The notes beneath the pieces are model-generated. The model was not told where the DNA came from and searched no databases. It saw nothing but the letters and a program-made list of their open reading frames with translations. Below, piece by piece: positions 25,706-35,820 of a stretch of DNA of 64,000 nucleotides (position 1 is the stretch's first letter; every line of letters starts with the position of its first letter). The DNA lies in contig NZ_QYTV02000003.1 of NCBI RefSeq assembly GCF_003605385.1, forward strand, positions 372,001-436,000, written 5' to 3'. This DNA comes from Siminovitchia acidinfaciens (GTDB lineage: Bacteria > Bacillota > Bacilli > Bacillales > Bacillaceae_C). Position numbers and translations under genes: made by a program.

Positions 25706-28477
25706 TTGGATTACAAGGATACACTGCTCATGCCGAAAACTGATTTTCCGATGCGCGGAAATCTGCCGAAAAGAGAGCCGGAAATGCAAGCGAAATGGGA
25801 AGAGGAAAATATTTATCAAAAGGTTCAGGAGCGAACTCAAGGAAGGCCGCTTTATGTTCTGCACGACGGACCGCCGTATGCCAATGGCGACCTTCATATG
25901 GGGCATGCCCTGAATAAAACCTTGAAGGATTTTATCGTCCGCTATAAATCTATGGCAGGCTTTTGTGCTCCATATGTTCCTGGATGGGATACGCACGGAC
26001 TTCCGATCGAACAGGCGCTGACAAATAAAGGAGTAAAGCGCAAGGAGATGTCTGTAGCTGAATTCAGGGAGAAATGTACACAATATGCATATGAGCAAAT
26101 TGACAATCAGAGAACGGAATTCAAACGTCTCGGAATCAGGGGAGATTGGGAGAATCCGTACATTACACTAAAGCCTGCATATGAAGCTGAACAAATTAAA
26201 GTGTTCGGTGAGATGGCTAAAAAAGGCTATATCTACAAAGGGAAGAAACCTGTTTATTGGTCACCTTCCAGTGAATCGGCCCTTGCTGAGGCGGAAATCG
26301 AATATAAGGATAAGCGCTCACCATCCATTTATGTATCTTTTACAGTGACTGATGGAAATGGAGTTTTGGAAGATGGCAGCAGCATCATCATCTGGACGAC
26401 TACACCATGGACGATTCCGGCAAATCTCGCTATTGCTGTCCATCCTGAACTAACCTACGCTGTGATTGAACAAGACGGTAAAAAATATGTTGCAGCAGAA
26501 GAGCTTGTTTCAACTCTGAAAGATGTGCTCGAATGGCCTGATGCCAAGGTGGTAAAAACAGTCAAAGGCTCTGAGCTTGAGCACGTTGTTACAAAGCATC
26601 CATTCTATGACAGGGATTCTGTAGTTATTCTTGGGGAGCATGTAACGATGGAATCAGGTACTGGATGCGTCCATACAGCACCTGGACATGGGGAAGATGA
26701 CTTCAATATCGGCCAAAAATATGGCCTAGATGTACTTTGTCCTGTTGACGATAAAGGCCATATGACAGAGGAAGCTCCTGGATTCGAAGGTCTGTTTTAT
26801 GATGCAGCTAATAAACCGATTACGGAAAAGCTTGAGGAAACAGGTGCTTTGTTGAAGCTGGAGTTTATCACTCACTCCTATCCGCACGACTGGCGGACAA
26901 AAAAACCGGTCATTTTCCGAGCGACTTCCCAATGGTTCGCATCCATCAAAGATTTCAGGGAGGAACTTCTTGAGTCTATCAAAGATGTGAAATGGGTACC
27001 TAAATGGGGAGAAACCAGACTTTATAATATGGTCAGAGACCGCGGAGACTGGTGCATTTCCCGCCAAAGAGTATGGGGTGTACCGATTCCGGTATTTTAT
27101 GCGGAAAACGGTGAGGAAATTATTACAGATGAAACGATTTCTCACGTTTCTGATCTTTTCCGTGAACAAGGCTCCAATATCTGGTTTGAAAAAGAGGCTT
27201 CAGAACTATTGCCTGAAGGTTTTACTCATCCAGGGAGCCCGAACGGAACATTTACGAAGGAAACGGACATCATGGACGTATGGTTCGATTCTGGATCTTC
27301 GCATCAGGGAGTGTTAGTGGAAAGAGATGATTTAAGACGTCCTGCCGATCTGTATTTGGAAGGTTCAGATCAATACCGCGGATGGTTCAACTCATCTTTA
27401 ACAACATCTGTGGCTGTTACTGGTAAGGCTCCATATACAGGAGTATTAAGTCACGGGTTTGTCCTTGACGGAGAAGGGCACAAAATGAGTAAATCCCTTG
27501 GGAATGTAATTGTTCCATCAAAAGTGACCAACCAGTTTGGGGCTGAAATCCTCCGCCTGTGGGTGGCATCAGTCGATTATCAATCAGACGTAAGGATTTC
27601 CGACCCGATCTTGAAACAGGTAAGCGAGGTTTATCGTAAAATCAGAAACACATTCCGTTTCTTGCTCGGGAACTTGGCTGATTTTAATCCTGAAGAAAAT
27701 GCAATTTCTTTTGAGAATCTAAGAGAAGTGGATCAATTCTTATTGATCAGGCTAAACAACTTGGTTAAAGAGGCACTTGAATCTTACGAGGATTTCGAGT
27801 TTGCTGATATTTACCACGCAGTCAACAATTTTTGTACAGTTGATCTTAGTTCCTTTTATATGGATTTTGCAAAAGACGTTCTCTATATTGAAGCGGAAAA
27901 CAACTTTGAACGAAGAGCCATGCAGACTGTCATGTACAAATGCGTAGTGGCTCTGGCAAAATTATTGTCACCGATATTGCCGCATACAGCAGACGAGGTT
28001 TGGACACACATCCCTGGAGTTCAGGAAGAAAGTGTGCAGTTGACTGATATGCCGACAGTGGAGGAAATTGCAAACGGAGCTGAACTTGAAAACAAATGGA
28101 AAGAATTCCTTCTTGTCAGGGATGATGTTCTAAAAGCGTTGGAAGAAGCAAGAAATGAAAAAGTGATTGGGAAATCACTGACTGCTAAAGTGAGCCTGTA
28201 TGTAAATGACGACGTCAAGGATCTGCTCGAGAGCATTTCAGAGAGCCTTAAGCAACTGTTCATTGTATCTGGGTTTAAAGTGGCTGGATCATATGATGAA
28301 GCGCCGGACCATGCATTGAAGCTTGAGAAGGCAGCTGTCGTCATTGAAAAAGCAGAAGGCGAAACATGTGAACGATGCTGGGTTGTAACTCCTGAAGTTG
28401 GAGATGTCGAAGGACACCCGACCATTTGTCCGCGTTGTGCTTCTGTCGTGGAGCAAGTGCAAGAAAGCAAATCGTAA
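25706..28477 (+). CDS. ileS: Isoleucine--tRNA ligase
   Basis: 923 residues from TTG 25706 ([20 protein letters not shown]), 8 nt past AAGGAGG. The ATG at 25676 lies ahead of that site. The class I signatures are HMGH (in [14 protein letters not shown]) and KMSKS ([10 protein letters not shown]). Between them is the CP1 editing domain ([14 protein letters not shown]), and a C-terminal zinc finger has four cysteines (CERC and CPRC). The product charges tRNA-Ile. In B. subtilis ylyA then lspA follow; here the leftward photolyase operon and a regulator intervene and ylyA is absent. Confidence 0.97.
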   Translation: MDYKDTLLMPKTDFPMRGNLPKREPEMQAKWEEENIYQKVQERTQGRPLYVLHDGPPYANGDLHMGHALNKTLKDFIVRYKSMAGFCAPYVPGWDTHGLPIEQALTNKGVKRKEMSVAEFREKCTQYAYEQIDNQRTEFKRLGIRGDWENPYITLKPAYEAEQIKVFGEMAKKGYIYKGKKPVYWSPSSESALAEAEIEYKDKRSPSIYVSFTVTDGNGVLEDGSSIIIWTTTPWTIPANLAIAVHPELTYAVIEQDGKKYVAAEELVSTLKDVLEWPDAKVVKTVKGSELEHVVTKHPFYDRDSVVILGEHVTMESGTGCVHTAPGHGEDDFNIGQKYGLDVLCPVDDKGHMTEEAPGFEGLFYDAANKPITEKLEETGALLKLEFITHSYPHDWRTKKPVIFRATSQWFASIKDFREELLESIKDVKWVPKWGETRLYNMVRDRGDWCISRQRVWGVPIPVFYAENGEEIITDETISHVSDLFREQGSNIWFEKEASELLPEGFTHPGSPNGTFTKETDIMDVWFDSGSSHQGVLVERDDLRRPADLYLEGSDQYRGWFNSSLTTSVAVTGKAPYTGVLSHGFVLDGEGHKMSKSLGNVIVPSKVTNQFGAEILRLWVASVDYQSDVRISDPILKQVSEVYRKIRNTFRFLLGNLADFNPEENAISFENLREVDQFLLIRLNNLVKEALESYEDFEFADIYHAVNNFCTVDLSSFYMDFAKDVLYIEAENNFERRAMQTVMYKCVVALAKLLSPILPHTADEVWTHIPGVQEESVQLTDMPTVEEIANGAELENKWKEFLLVRDDVLKALEEARNEKVIGKSLTAKVSLYVNDDVKDLLESISESLKQLFIVSGFKVAGSYDEAPDHALKLEKAAVVIEKAEGETCERCWVVTPEVGDVEGHPTICPRCASVVEQVQESKS

Positions 28478-28510
28478 GCTCTGCATGCCAACACCCTGTT
28501 ACTCATAAGA

Positions 28511-28550
28511 AAGACGGCTCCTGCTCGAAATGATCAGGAGCCGTCTTTTT
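28511..28550 (+). terminator. Terminator after ileS, probably shared with the converging photolyase gene
   Basis: A perfect 13-bp stem AAGACGGCTCCTG with CAGGAGCCGTCTT, 11-nt loop, five T. On the other strand the tail is weaker (TCTTTCTTA) but may still stop leftward transcription from phr. Confidence 0.9.
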
Positions 28551-28577
28551 GCTTCAATATAGATTATACCGAAACAC

Positions 28578-30008
28578 TCATTTTATCTGCTGATAAGCTT
28601 CAAGGGCCCGTTGACGGGCAACTGAATGGTCCACAAGAGGAAAAGGGTAATTTTCGCCCAGTTGGACCTGGGCAGCATCGAGTATATGCTTTGGAGCGGT
28701 CCACGGCTCATGGATATAAGCACTAGGCAATAAGCGCAATTCAGGAATCCACTTTCGGACATATTCACCATTTTTATCGAATTTTTTCCCTTGCAAGATC
28801 GGATTGAAAATACGAAAATATGGTGCTGCATCATTCCCGCTTCCTGCCGACCATTGCCACCCCATGGCATTATTCGCCATATCAAAATCAACAAGTGTAT
28901 TTGAAAACCATCTTTCTCCCTCTTGCCAAGCGATTAATAAATGTTTGGTTAAAAACGAGGCGACAATCATTCGAACCCGGTTATGCACCCATCCCGTTTC
29001 CCATAACTGCCGCATTCCAGCATCTACAATCGGATAGCCCGTTTGCCCGTGCATCCAATTTGTGAGGGAAGCTGCATCCGTGTGCCAAGGGAAATGTTCA
29101 AATGGCTGTCGGATCGGCTTTGTCCGGATTGAAGGAAAATGAAAAAGCTGGTGATAGGAAAAATCGCGCCAGACAAGTTGCTTTTGAAAGGCATCCATGG
29201 AGGAATGGAGCTTTGGATTTTCCGAAAATACTCGATTACGCTCGATCGCGTGCCATATTCCGCGCACACTGATTTCCCCAAAAGCGATATGCGGAGATAG
29301 CTTCGAAACAGCTTCATCTCCTGGAAAGTCTCTGCCATCCTTATATTCTATCAAAGAGGTTTTCAAAAATTCATTCCATCTCTTAATCGCTACTGTCTCA
29401 CCGGGTTCCCAGTGGTTGTGCAATTTTAAATGCCAAGTATTAGAAGAGAGCAAAGGAAGATTGTCAATGGTCTCAGTGTGAATATCTTCATTCAACCCAT
29501 GCAGCTCTTTTGGTACAGGTAAGGGCCGGGGAACAGAACTTGTATGAAACTTTTTTAAAAAAGCAGTATAAACTTTGTATGGCTTGCCTTGAACATTTAA
29601 CAGCTTGGTAGCGGATATTAGCAGTGAAGCGGAAAACTGCTTTACCTCAATCCCTTTTTTAATGAATGTTTCGACCCAATTGTCATCTGTATTCCTGCAA
29701 TCTGGTTCATAGCATCCATTCATATAAACGGCAGTTGCATCAGTTTCATGCAGCAATGTTCTAATTACAGTCGAACGTTGACCCATGCGGACGATGAGTT
29801 TCAGACCGTGTCCGTCCAAGCGTTGCCGGAGGGCATGTAAACTTTGAGAAAGCCACCAGCTTGAGGCGCTTCCTTCATCTCCAAAGGCTCCTTCGTTTGG
29901 AGACCAAATAAAAACCGGAATCACTATTCCTCGTTGGGCAGCGGCTGTGAGCGCCGGATTGTCGTGCAGCCGGAGATCCCTGTGAAATAACACAATTGTT
30001 TTGATCAT
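28578..30008 (-). CDS. phr: Class I cyclobutane pyrimidine dimer photolyase
   Basis: 476 residues. The N-terminal antenna (alpha/beta) domain starts TIVLFHRDLRLHDNPAL. The C-terminal FAD domain has the highly conserved GQTGYPIVDAGMRQLWETGW, NRVRMIVASFLTKHL and WQWSAGSGNDAAPYFRIFNP. The enzyme splits UV-induced pyrimidine dimers using blue light and reduced FAD; the antenna cofactor cannot be told from sequence by eye. Its ATG overlaps the stop of the ABC ATPase gene as ATGA, so it is the last gene of a three-gene leftward operon. It lies in an insert between ileS and lspA, near a cobalamin-domain MerR regulator. Confidence 0.95.
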   Translation of the reverse strand: MIKTIVLFHRDLRLHDNPALTAAAQRGIVIPVFIWSPNEGAFGDEGSASSWWLSQSLHALRQRLDGHGLKLIVRMGQRSTVIRTLLHETDATAVYMNGCYEPDCRNTDDNWVETFIKKGIEVKQFSASLLISATKLLNVQGKPYKVYTAFLKKFHTSSVPRPLPVPKELHGLNEDIHTETIDNLPLLSSNTWHLKLHNHWEPGETVAIKRWNEFLKTSLIEYKDGRDFPGDEAVSKLSPHIAFGEISVRGIWHAIERNRVFSENPKLHSSMDAFQKQLVWRDFSYHQLFHFPSIRTKPIRQPFEHFPWHTDAASLTNWMHGQTGYPIVDAGMRQLWETGWVHNRVRMIVASFLTKHLLIAWQEGERWFSNTLVDFDMANNAMGWQWSAGSGNDAAPYFRIFNPILQGKKFDKNGEYVRKWIPELRLLPSAYIHEPWTAPKHILDAAQVQLGENYPFPLVDHSVARQRALEAYQQIK

Positions 30009-30724
30009 TGTGCTGCCAGCTTATGTTCCAATGAAGTATTTTCTCCCATTTGCTCTGTCACGTCTTCGAGGACCCCGTCTGTCATCCGGTATACTTTATC
30101 AAAATAGCGAGTCAGTCGAGTATCATGTGTAACCACAATGGATGTTGTATTTTTATTTTTTGTTACGCTGCTCAGCAACTCCATTACCTCAAATGCACGA
30201 TTTGAATCGAGGGAAGCAGTGGGTTCATCCGCTAAGATTATTGTTGGATTACTGTATAATGCTTTGGCAATCGCTACACGCTGCCTTTCCCCGCCAGATA
30301 AATCAGACGGGTATTTGTTACGAAGCTCTTCAATTCCCAAGTCTATAAACAGTCTTTCCAAATCAGCTTTTGACATGTTGCCTTTTTTCACTTTATCCAA
30401 AAGCTTTAATTGATCTGCAACGGTTAAAAAGGGAATCAGGTTCGATGCCTGCAATATAAATCCAATTTCTTTCAAACGAATATTTGAGCGTTGCCTTTCG
30501 CTCATTTCTGTAATGTTTTCTCCATTAATGATCACTTTTCCGGCATTTGGTGTCAAAAGTCCGCCTACAACGGTCAAAAATGTACTTTTTCCAGAACCGG
30601 AGGGCCCAATGATTGCAATGAGTTTTCCACGGTCAGCTGTAAAATTGAGCTCTTTTAAAGCGTCCACTTTCTTATGGCCTGTGCCAAAAGATTTTTTTAC
30701 CCCAATTAATTTCAAGACGGTCAT
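30005..30724 (-). CDS. ABC transporter ATP-binding protein (MacB/HrtA/LolD-like)
   Basis: 239 residues: Walker A GPSGSGKST near residue 40, Q-loop GFILQASNLIPF, signature LSGGERQRVAIAKAL, Walker B TIILADEPTASLD and the switch His in VVTHD. It is of the small exporter type that pairs with a four-helix FtsX-like permease, encoded just upstream. The site AGGAGG of this gene overlaps the permease stop. The substrate is unknown; HrtA (haem efflux) is one relative by look, but macrolide, peptide or lipid substrates are possible. Confidence 0.9.
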   Translation of the reverse strand: MTVLKLIGVKKSFGTGHKKVDALKELNFTADRGKLIAIIGPSGSGKSTFLTVVGGLLTPNAGKVIINGENITEMSERQRSNIRLKEIGFILQASNLIPFLTVADQLKLLDKVKKGNMSKADLERLFIDLGIEELRNKYPSDLSGGERQRVAIAKALYSNPTIILADEPTASLDSNRAFEVMELLSSVTKNKNTTSIVVTHDTRLTRYFDKVYRMTDGVLEDVTEQMGENTSLEHKLAAQ

Positions 30725-30726
30725 CG

Positions 30727-31794
30727 TTATCCTCCTATCGCTTTTAATGGGTCGATTCTAACAATAGTCCAGACAGAGAATACAGCGCCTGCAACTGCAA
30801 CCGCAATAAGCACCAAGCCATAAACAAGCATGAGGCCCAAATCAAAAGAAACTGGGACTGCCGCCGGCAAAAAGGAACCGGATAATGTCGTCAAACAAAA
30901 ACCAATAAAGGTTCCGATAAAGGCAAGGAGAAAAGTCTGTGCTACGACTGATCGAGAAAGATATAGGTTAGAGATACCTTGTGCCTTCATTACGCCAAAC
31001 ATGCTAATTTTCTGGACAGTCAGAACATAAAGGAAAATTGCAACAATAACAGATGATATGACAAATAAGAAATAAATCATGAATGTGAGTGTAAGATTTT
31101 GCTCCGTGTAGCCTGGTAAATTGCTAATGAATGTCTCGATTTCAACCCACTCATACCCTTTGGGTGCTTTTAAGGATTCGATATTAGGATCTTTCACAAC
31201 CAAAGCGTTGATTTGATCTTTATTTTGTTCGGCAGCATCGCCATATTTAATCCGTTGGTAAGTTTCAATGGCCCCATAAAGGACAGGTGAAGCATTAAAT
31301 CGGGCATTATCTGTAAAACCTGTAATCACCAGTTTTTCCTCGGAGGAGGAAATCGACAATTCATCTCCAATAACAAAACCCGCATCTTTTAAAGTATCAC
31401 TTGCGATCACTTCGTTTTGTTGTTTAAATGGCTTGCCTTCCGTGACTTCAGGCATTAAAAATTCATCTGGCCGAATTCCAAAAATAGATACATTCTGTTT
31501 CGTATTCCCATTGCCCGCGATGGCACTAATTTGCCCAAGGACAGCCGTTTCTTTAGCGTTGAGTGCTCCAATATCCTCAGTGTCCATGGATGACTGATAA
31601 AGGCTTTGATCGGAGTCTTCCGTCAAAAAAATGGCAGTGGCATCCCATTTATCGACCGATTCCCGGTTAAGGCTTTGTAAGCCTGTTGCAAGTCCGGATA
31701 GGAAGAAAACGAGGTAGGCGACTAACATCAATACTCCGGTAATTAGTGCGAAGCGTAATTTATTCTTTTTAATTTCATTCCAGGCCAAAAACAT
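30727..31794 (-). CDS. ABC transporter permease, FtsX/HrtB-like
   Basis: 355 residues: one N-terminal membrane helix (about 14-37), an extracytoplasmic domain of about 190 residues, then three helices (about 232-255, 278-305, 322-345) ending near RIDPLKAIGG, the common C-terminal motif of FtsX-like permeases. The N-terminus (MFLAWNEIKKNKLRFALI) and length resemble HrtB/DevC-type haem or lipid exporters. It heads the operon permease-ATPase-phr, behind AAGGAGGG. The link with a photolyase hints at a light or photo-oxidative stress response, for instance export of a photosensitising porphyrin, which is inference. Confidence 0.88.
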   Translation of the reverse strand: MFLAWNEIKKNKLRFALITGVLMLVAYLVFFLSGLATGLQSLNRESVDKWDATAIFLTEDSDQSLYQSSMDTEDIGALNAKETAVLGQISAIAGNGNTKQNVSIFGIRPDEFLMPEVTEGKPFKQQNEVIASDTLKDAGFVIGDELSISSSEEKLVITGFTDNARFNASPVLYGAIETYQRIKYGDAAEQNKDQINALVVKDPNIESLKAPKGYEWVEIETFISNLPGYTEQNLTLTFMIYFLFVISSVIVAIFLYVLTVQKISMFGVMKAQGISNLYLSRSVVAQTFLLAFIGTFIGFCLTTLSGSFLPAAVPVSFDLGLMLVYGLVLIAVAVAGAVFSVWTIVRIDPLKAIGG

Positions 31795-31853
31795 AGAATC
31801 CCTCCTTGCTTTTTATTTTGTAATTATTATGGCAGAGTGTCGCTTCGTTGTAA

Positions 31854-31891
31854 AATGTTTGTATAATGTAATTCGATTAATCGTTATACAA
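31854..31891 (-). promoter_or_regulatory. Promoter and palindromic operator of the ABC-photolyase operon
   Basis: Reading leftward: -35 TTGTAT (31891-31886), 17-nt spacer, -10 CATTAT (31868-31863). The same bases form an inverted repeat TTGTATAA (31859-31866) / TTATACAA (31884-31891), with a second palindrome CGATTAATCG (31874-31883) in its centre. The rightward motif AATGTTTGTATAATGT (31854-31869) recurs with one change upstream of the regulator gene. Overlap of operator and promoter suggests repression. Confidence 0.6.
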
Positions 31892-32261
31892 GGTAATCAT
31901 ATTATTATATACTGAAGAAAATGACAAATTGAACCGGAACAAGTGCATTCCAAGTTATCTTTCGCAAATTGATGCAGAGAAAAAAATGCAATTGTTGTTT
32001 TCACTGAAGATGCCGTTGCAGGATTATATGATTTTTTCGGGGATATATTGCAGCCTATCGTTGTAGTGTAGACCTGATGCAAACGGATATCACATTTCAT
32101 GTATTTATGAAATGCCTTCCAAGTTAAAAAAGTCGGGAAAAGTGTCATGCTTGGGCAGGACCTGTCAAATGTTTGCGGCTTGGGTAAATCTTTTTTACAA
32201 AATGTAATTTCGGGGATAATTAGGGAAAGTTTTTATTGGTCAGCGACTGTGATGATACAGC
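31892..32261. other. Intergenic stretch between divergent units, no gene recognised
   Basis: About 370 bp. A leftward frame of 83 codons (31897-32148) has no ribosome site or recognisable content, and forward frames are broken by stops. It may be the remains of a lost gene. Nothing else was identified. Confidence 0.5.
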
Positions 32262-32293
32262 TTTACCTTTTTTGTTCAATGTTTGTATAGTGT
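32262..32293 (+). promoter_or_regulatory. Candidate promoter and shared motif upstream of the MerR/B12 regulator
   Basis: TTTACC (32262-32267), 18-nt spacer, TATAGT (32286-32291, 5 of 6). The -10 lies in AATGTTTGTATAGTGT (32278-32293), which equals the motif at 31854-31869 in 15 of 16 positions. A TTGACT at 32309 with poor -10 is an alternative promoter. The shared motif fits self-regulation by the gene product. Confidence 0.5.
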
Positions 32294-32380
32294 TTCATGT
32301 AACATCTATTGACTCAGGTTAAGCTCTTTTTACACAATTGTTTTTTGCTAGTGAACTCGTCAGTCAGGGAGTGAAAACAT

Positions 32381-33319
32381 ATGGTACAAGTAGGTCAAAG
32401 GGGACTTTATTACATAAAACAGGTAGCAGATATGACTGGCCTTTCCAGACAAGTTATACGGAAATGGGAAGAACGCTACGGATTAATTGAGCCGAAACGT
32501 TTAGAGAACGGCTATCGCGTTTATAGCCAGACCGATATAAATAAATTGTTGAAAGCCAAAAAGCTCACCGAGCAAGGTCAACCCATTAAACAAGCAAGCG
32601 AAATTGTAAAAGCCCTGTTTGAACAGAATGGGCAGCTAGTGAATGAGATACCTGACAAGAAGATGTATGAACCATTAAATGAATTTGTTTTAGATTTGCT
32701 GGAAAAGGGGGCGCGTTGCAGTGAGATTGGTTTACAGTTCACCTTACAGCAGGCTTATGGGAAGTTAGGGCTTGAACAGTTCATATCATCCATTGCAATA
32801 CCTTTTTTAAAAGAGGTTGGAGATAAATGGGAGAGAGGAGAGTGGGATGAATATCAAGAGGCGGTATCCAGTTTAATTTTCCGTGACTATCTCGTTCAAA
32901 TCCGCAGAAATTATTGGCAAAATCCCGAGTCACCGTTTGCTCTTGGTGCTTGCCTGCCCAATGAGCAGCATGAAATACCGCTTCATCTCCTTTTGCTGCA
33001 AGCCATGATCAAGGGCTGGAAAACTCAATTGATTGGTGCTTCTCCGGCACCACAATCAATTCAGTCTCTAGTCGACAGGATAATGCCAGACATCGTCCTT
33101 CTGTCAGCAACAACAACAGCACCTTTTGATCATGATCCATCCCTTTTTTCAACCATGGAGAATTTCGCTGCATCCAAGCCTTCGATTGAATTCTATATTG
33201 GCGGCGAAGGGGCGAGCCGCTATTTAGAGAATAAGAAAACAACGTCTATACACCTTGTAAGGTCGCTTGATGAAGTTTTTGAGTTGACAGCACATAAGCC
33301 GACTTTCATATCAAATTGA
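32381..33319 (+). CDS. MerR-family regulator with cobalamin-binding domain (LitR/CarH-like)
   Basis: 312 residues. Residues about 10-80 are a MerR winged helix (YYIKQVADMTGLSRQVIRKW, then EERYGLIEP and GYRVYS). Residues about 95-180 are the four-helix cap of B12 photoreceptors. Residues about 185-305 are a Rossmann cobalamin domain with NEQHEIP (His197, expected lower ligand), SATTT and YIGGEGA. In CarH the cap carries WH followed nine positions later by EH; here it is W150-E151 and E160-A161, so two light-state histidines are replaced. Known relatives repress carotenoid or photolyase genes in the dark. It is divergent from the ABC-photolyase operon and probably controls it (inference). Confidence 0.85.
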   Translation: MVQVGQRGLYYIKQVADMTGLSRQVIRKWEERYGLIEPKRLENGYRVYSQTDINKLLKAKKLTEQGQPIKQASEIVKALFEQNGQLVNEIPDKKMYEPLNEFVLDLLEKGARCSEIGLQFTLQQAYGKLGLEQFISSIAIPFLKEVGDKWERGEWDEYQEAVSSLIFRDYLVQIRRNYWQNPESPFALGACLPNEQHEIPLHLLLLQAMIKGWKTQLIGASPAPQSIQSLVDRIMPDIVLLSATTTAPFDHDPSLFSTMENFAASKPSIEFYIGGEGASRYLENKKTTSIHLVRSLDEVFELTAHKPTFISN

Positions 33320-33344
33320 TCTGGCAACTATATTTAGACAAAAG

Positions 33345-33382
33345 AAAGCAGCAACTCGCAAATATGAAGATGCTGCTTTTTT
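33345..33382 (+). terminator. Intrinsic terminator after the MerR/B12 regulator
   Basis: A 9-bp stem AAAGCAGCA with TGCTGCTTT, 17-nt loop, six T. It isolates the regulator from lspA. Confidence 0.8.
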
Positions 33383-33518
33383 CATTCCTGCCACTATCCA
33401 ATTAAATGGATCACCCCCTTAACGATGAATAGGGAAGTTCGGCATGATAATAACTACTTTATTTTCCTCTTTTATGCTAGAATTCAAAAGAAGACTTTTA
33501 AGATTCGGGGGTTTACAC

Positions 33519-33995
33519 GTGTGGTATTATTTGATTGCACTGTTTGTCATCGTGCTTGACCAAATTACGAAATGGATGATCGTCCGGAATATGGAGATCG
33601 GAGAGAGTATTAAAATCATCGATAACTTTTTTTACCTCACGTCCCACCGGAATACCGGTGCAGCCTGGGGAATTTTGGCAGGCCAAATGTGGCTGTTTTA
33701 TATTATTACACTTATCGTTGTTGCAGGTATCATCTATTACATGCAGACACAAGCTAAAGGCAAGCCTTTGTTTCAAGTTAGCCTGGCTTTTATTTTAGGT
33801 GGCGCTATCGGTAATTTCATTGATCGGCTGTTTAGAAAAGAAGTTGTCGATTTTTTGGATACATATATTTTCGGATATAACTTCCCCATTTTTAATATTG
33901 CAGATTCAGCATTGACGATTGGTGTCATTCTTCTTTTTATACAAATTTTCAAGGAAGAACGTACAGAAAAGGTGAAAGCGCATGGAAAGAGTTGA
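33519..33995 (+). CDS. lspA: Lipoprotein signal peptidase II
   Basis: 158 residues from GTG 33519 ([18 protein letters not shown]), 7 nt past CGGGGG. An upstream ATG at 33444 would add 25 residues not typical of the family. Four membrane segments; the catalytic aspartates lie in NFIDRL and NIADSAL, and the motif [11 protein letters not shown] is intact. It cleaves the signal peptide of diacylglyceryl-prolipoproteins at the membrane. The stop overlaps the start of rluD by 14 bases, a coupling seen widely in Bacillus. Confidence 0.94.
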   Translation: MWYYLIALFVIVLDQITKWMIVRNMEIGESIKIIDNFFYLTSHRNTGAAWGILAGQMWLFYIITLIVVAGIIYYMQTQAKGKPLFQVSLAFILGGAIGNFIDRLFRKEVVDFLDTYIFGYNFPIFNIADSALTIGVILLFIQIFKEERTEKVKAHGKS

Positions 33996-34893
33996 ATATC
34001 AGATAAAGGAAGAGGAAAGCGGGGAGCGGATTGATAAACTGGTGGCCGGTCTAGGTCAAGATTGGTCGCGCTCGCAGGTACAGCAATGGATCAAGGACGG
34101 TCAAATTTCGGTAAACGGCGAATCGGTAAAGGCAAATTATAAATGCAGCAAGGATGATCTTATTGTTATAGAGATTCCGGAACCTGAGCCTCTTGATGTG
34201 GAACCGGAAGAAATGAATCTTGATATTTATTATGAGGATCAGGATGTTTTGGTTGTTAATAAACCGAAGGGCATGGTCGTTCACCCTGCACCAGGTCACC
34301 CGTCAGGAACATTAGTAAATGGTTTGATGGCCCATTGCAAGGATCTTTCCGGAATAAACGGCGTCATGCGTCCGGGAATCGTCCACAGAATAGATAAGGA
34401 TACTTCCGGGCTATTAATGGTGGCTAAAAATGATGTTGCCCATGAAAAGCTTGTCCAACAGCTGGTGGATAAAACTGTAACCCGAAAATACTTTGCACTC
34501 GTGCATGGAGTGATTCCTCATGACCATGGTACGATTGATGCTCCGATTGGAAGAGATCCGATTGAACGCCAAAGTATGGCAATCAATGAAAAGGGCAAAC
34601 AGGCAGTCACCCATTTTACTGTATTGGAAAGGCTTGAGCCGTATTCATTTGTGGAGTGTGTACTGGAAACCGGAAGAACCCACCAAATCAGGGTACATAT
34701 GAAATATATCGGGCATCCGCTTGTGGGGGATCCAAAATATGGCCCGCGTAATACTTTGTCAACTGATGGGCAGGTATTGCATGCAGGGATTCTTGGATTC
34801 ATCCATCCACGAACGGGTGAATACAAGGAATTCAGCGCTCCACTTCCGGATGATTTCAATCTATTGTTAAATAAACTTAGACAAAACCGTTGA
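33982..34893 (+). CDS. rluD: RluD-family 23S rRNA pseudouridine synthase
   Basis: 303 residues. An N-terminal S4 domain ([20 protein letters not shown]) is followed by the catalytic domain with [15 protein letters not shown] (Asp138), [11 protein letters not shown] and [10 protein letters not shown]. It isomerises uridines in large-subunit rRNA. In B. subtilis the equivalent is ylyB. ATG 33982 lies within the end of lspA behind GAAAAGGTG. The pyr promoter -35 overlaps its stop codon. Confidence 0.92.
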   Translation: MERVEYQIKEEESGERIDKLVAGLGQDWSRSQVQQWIKDGQISVNGESVKANYKCSKDDLIVIEIPEPEPLDVEPEEMNLDIYYEDQDVLVVNKPKGMVVHPAPGHPSGTLVNGLMAHCKDLSGINGVMRPGIVHRIDKDTSGLLMVAKNDVAHEKLVQQLVDKTVTRKYFALVHGVIPHDHGTIDAPIGRDPIERQSMAINEKGKQAVTHFTVLERLEPYSFVECVLETGRTHQIRVHMKYIGHPLVGDPKYGPRNTLSTDGQVLHAGILGFIHPRTGEYKEFSAPLPDDFNLLLNKLRQNR

Positions 34894-34918
34894 CAACTTT
34901 CGAGATGAAGTCTATATT
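34890..34918 (+). promoter_or_regulatory. SigA promoter of the pyrimidine operon
   Basis: TTGACA (34890-34895), 17-nt spacer, TATATT (34913-34918). The only strong promoter seen ahead of pyrR; the -35 overlaps the rluD stop. Confidence 0.85.
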
Positions 34919-34945
34919 GGTAATAGTTGAATATGAACCTTAAAT

Positions 34946-35057
34946 TCGGTCCCGTGAGGCCGGGAAGGTACGGTCAGAGTCGCATTGAAAGTTTATGCTT
35001 CTCAATCTGTTTTTACCATTTTGTACCCTCCTGCTGTGCCGCGGGAGGGCTTTTTTT
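34946..35057 (+). promoter_or_regulatory. PyrR-controlled attenuator 1, before pyrR
   Basis: The PyrR-binding loop TCGGTCCCGTGAGGCCGGGA and AGG (34946-34968) fits the anti-antiterminator family consensus. The terminator stem CCCTCCTGC/GCGGGAGGG (35026-35034 with 35041-35049, one G.T) ends in seven T. UMP-bound PyrR would favour termination. Confidence 0.92.
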
Positions 35058-35068
35058 ATGGATATTGA

Positions 35069-35650
<582 letters not shown>

Positions 35651-35654
35651 TACC

Positions 35655-35772
35655 CTTTTAATTCAGTCCTGTGAGACTGGCAAAGGGAGGTTTTAAAGAA
35701 GCTGGCGCACTACGCCCGGCTTCGTTTTGCAAACCCTCTTTGCCGATGACTGGCGAAGAGGGTTTCTTATTT
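35655..35772 (+). promoter_or_regulatory. PyrR-controlled attenuator 2, between pyrR and pyrB
   Basis: The binding loop ATTCAGTCCTGTGAGACTGG then CAAAGGG (35661-35687) is followed by a 14-bp terminator stem (35731-35744 with 35752-35765) and CTTATTTG. B. subtilis has three attenuators, flanking pyrR, pyrP and pyrB; here pyrP and one attenuator are missing. Confidence 0.9.
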
Positions 35773-35820
35773 GAAAAACTCTGTGCCAGAATTAAATTAA
35801 AGAAAGAATGGTGAACGGCC

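Noticed and set aside
31897-32148. Leftward 83-codon frame between the divergent units
   Set aside because: No ribosome site, no homology recognised, poor codon pattern; kept only as unexplained intergenic DNA.
33444-33518. 25-residue N-terminal extension of LspA
   Set aside because: Not typical of the family; GTG 33519 has a better spaced ribosome site and gives the usual start.
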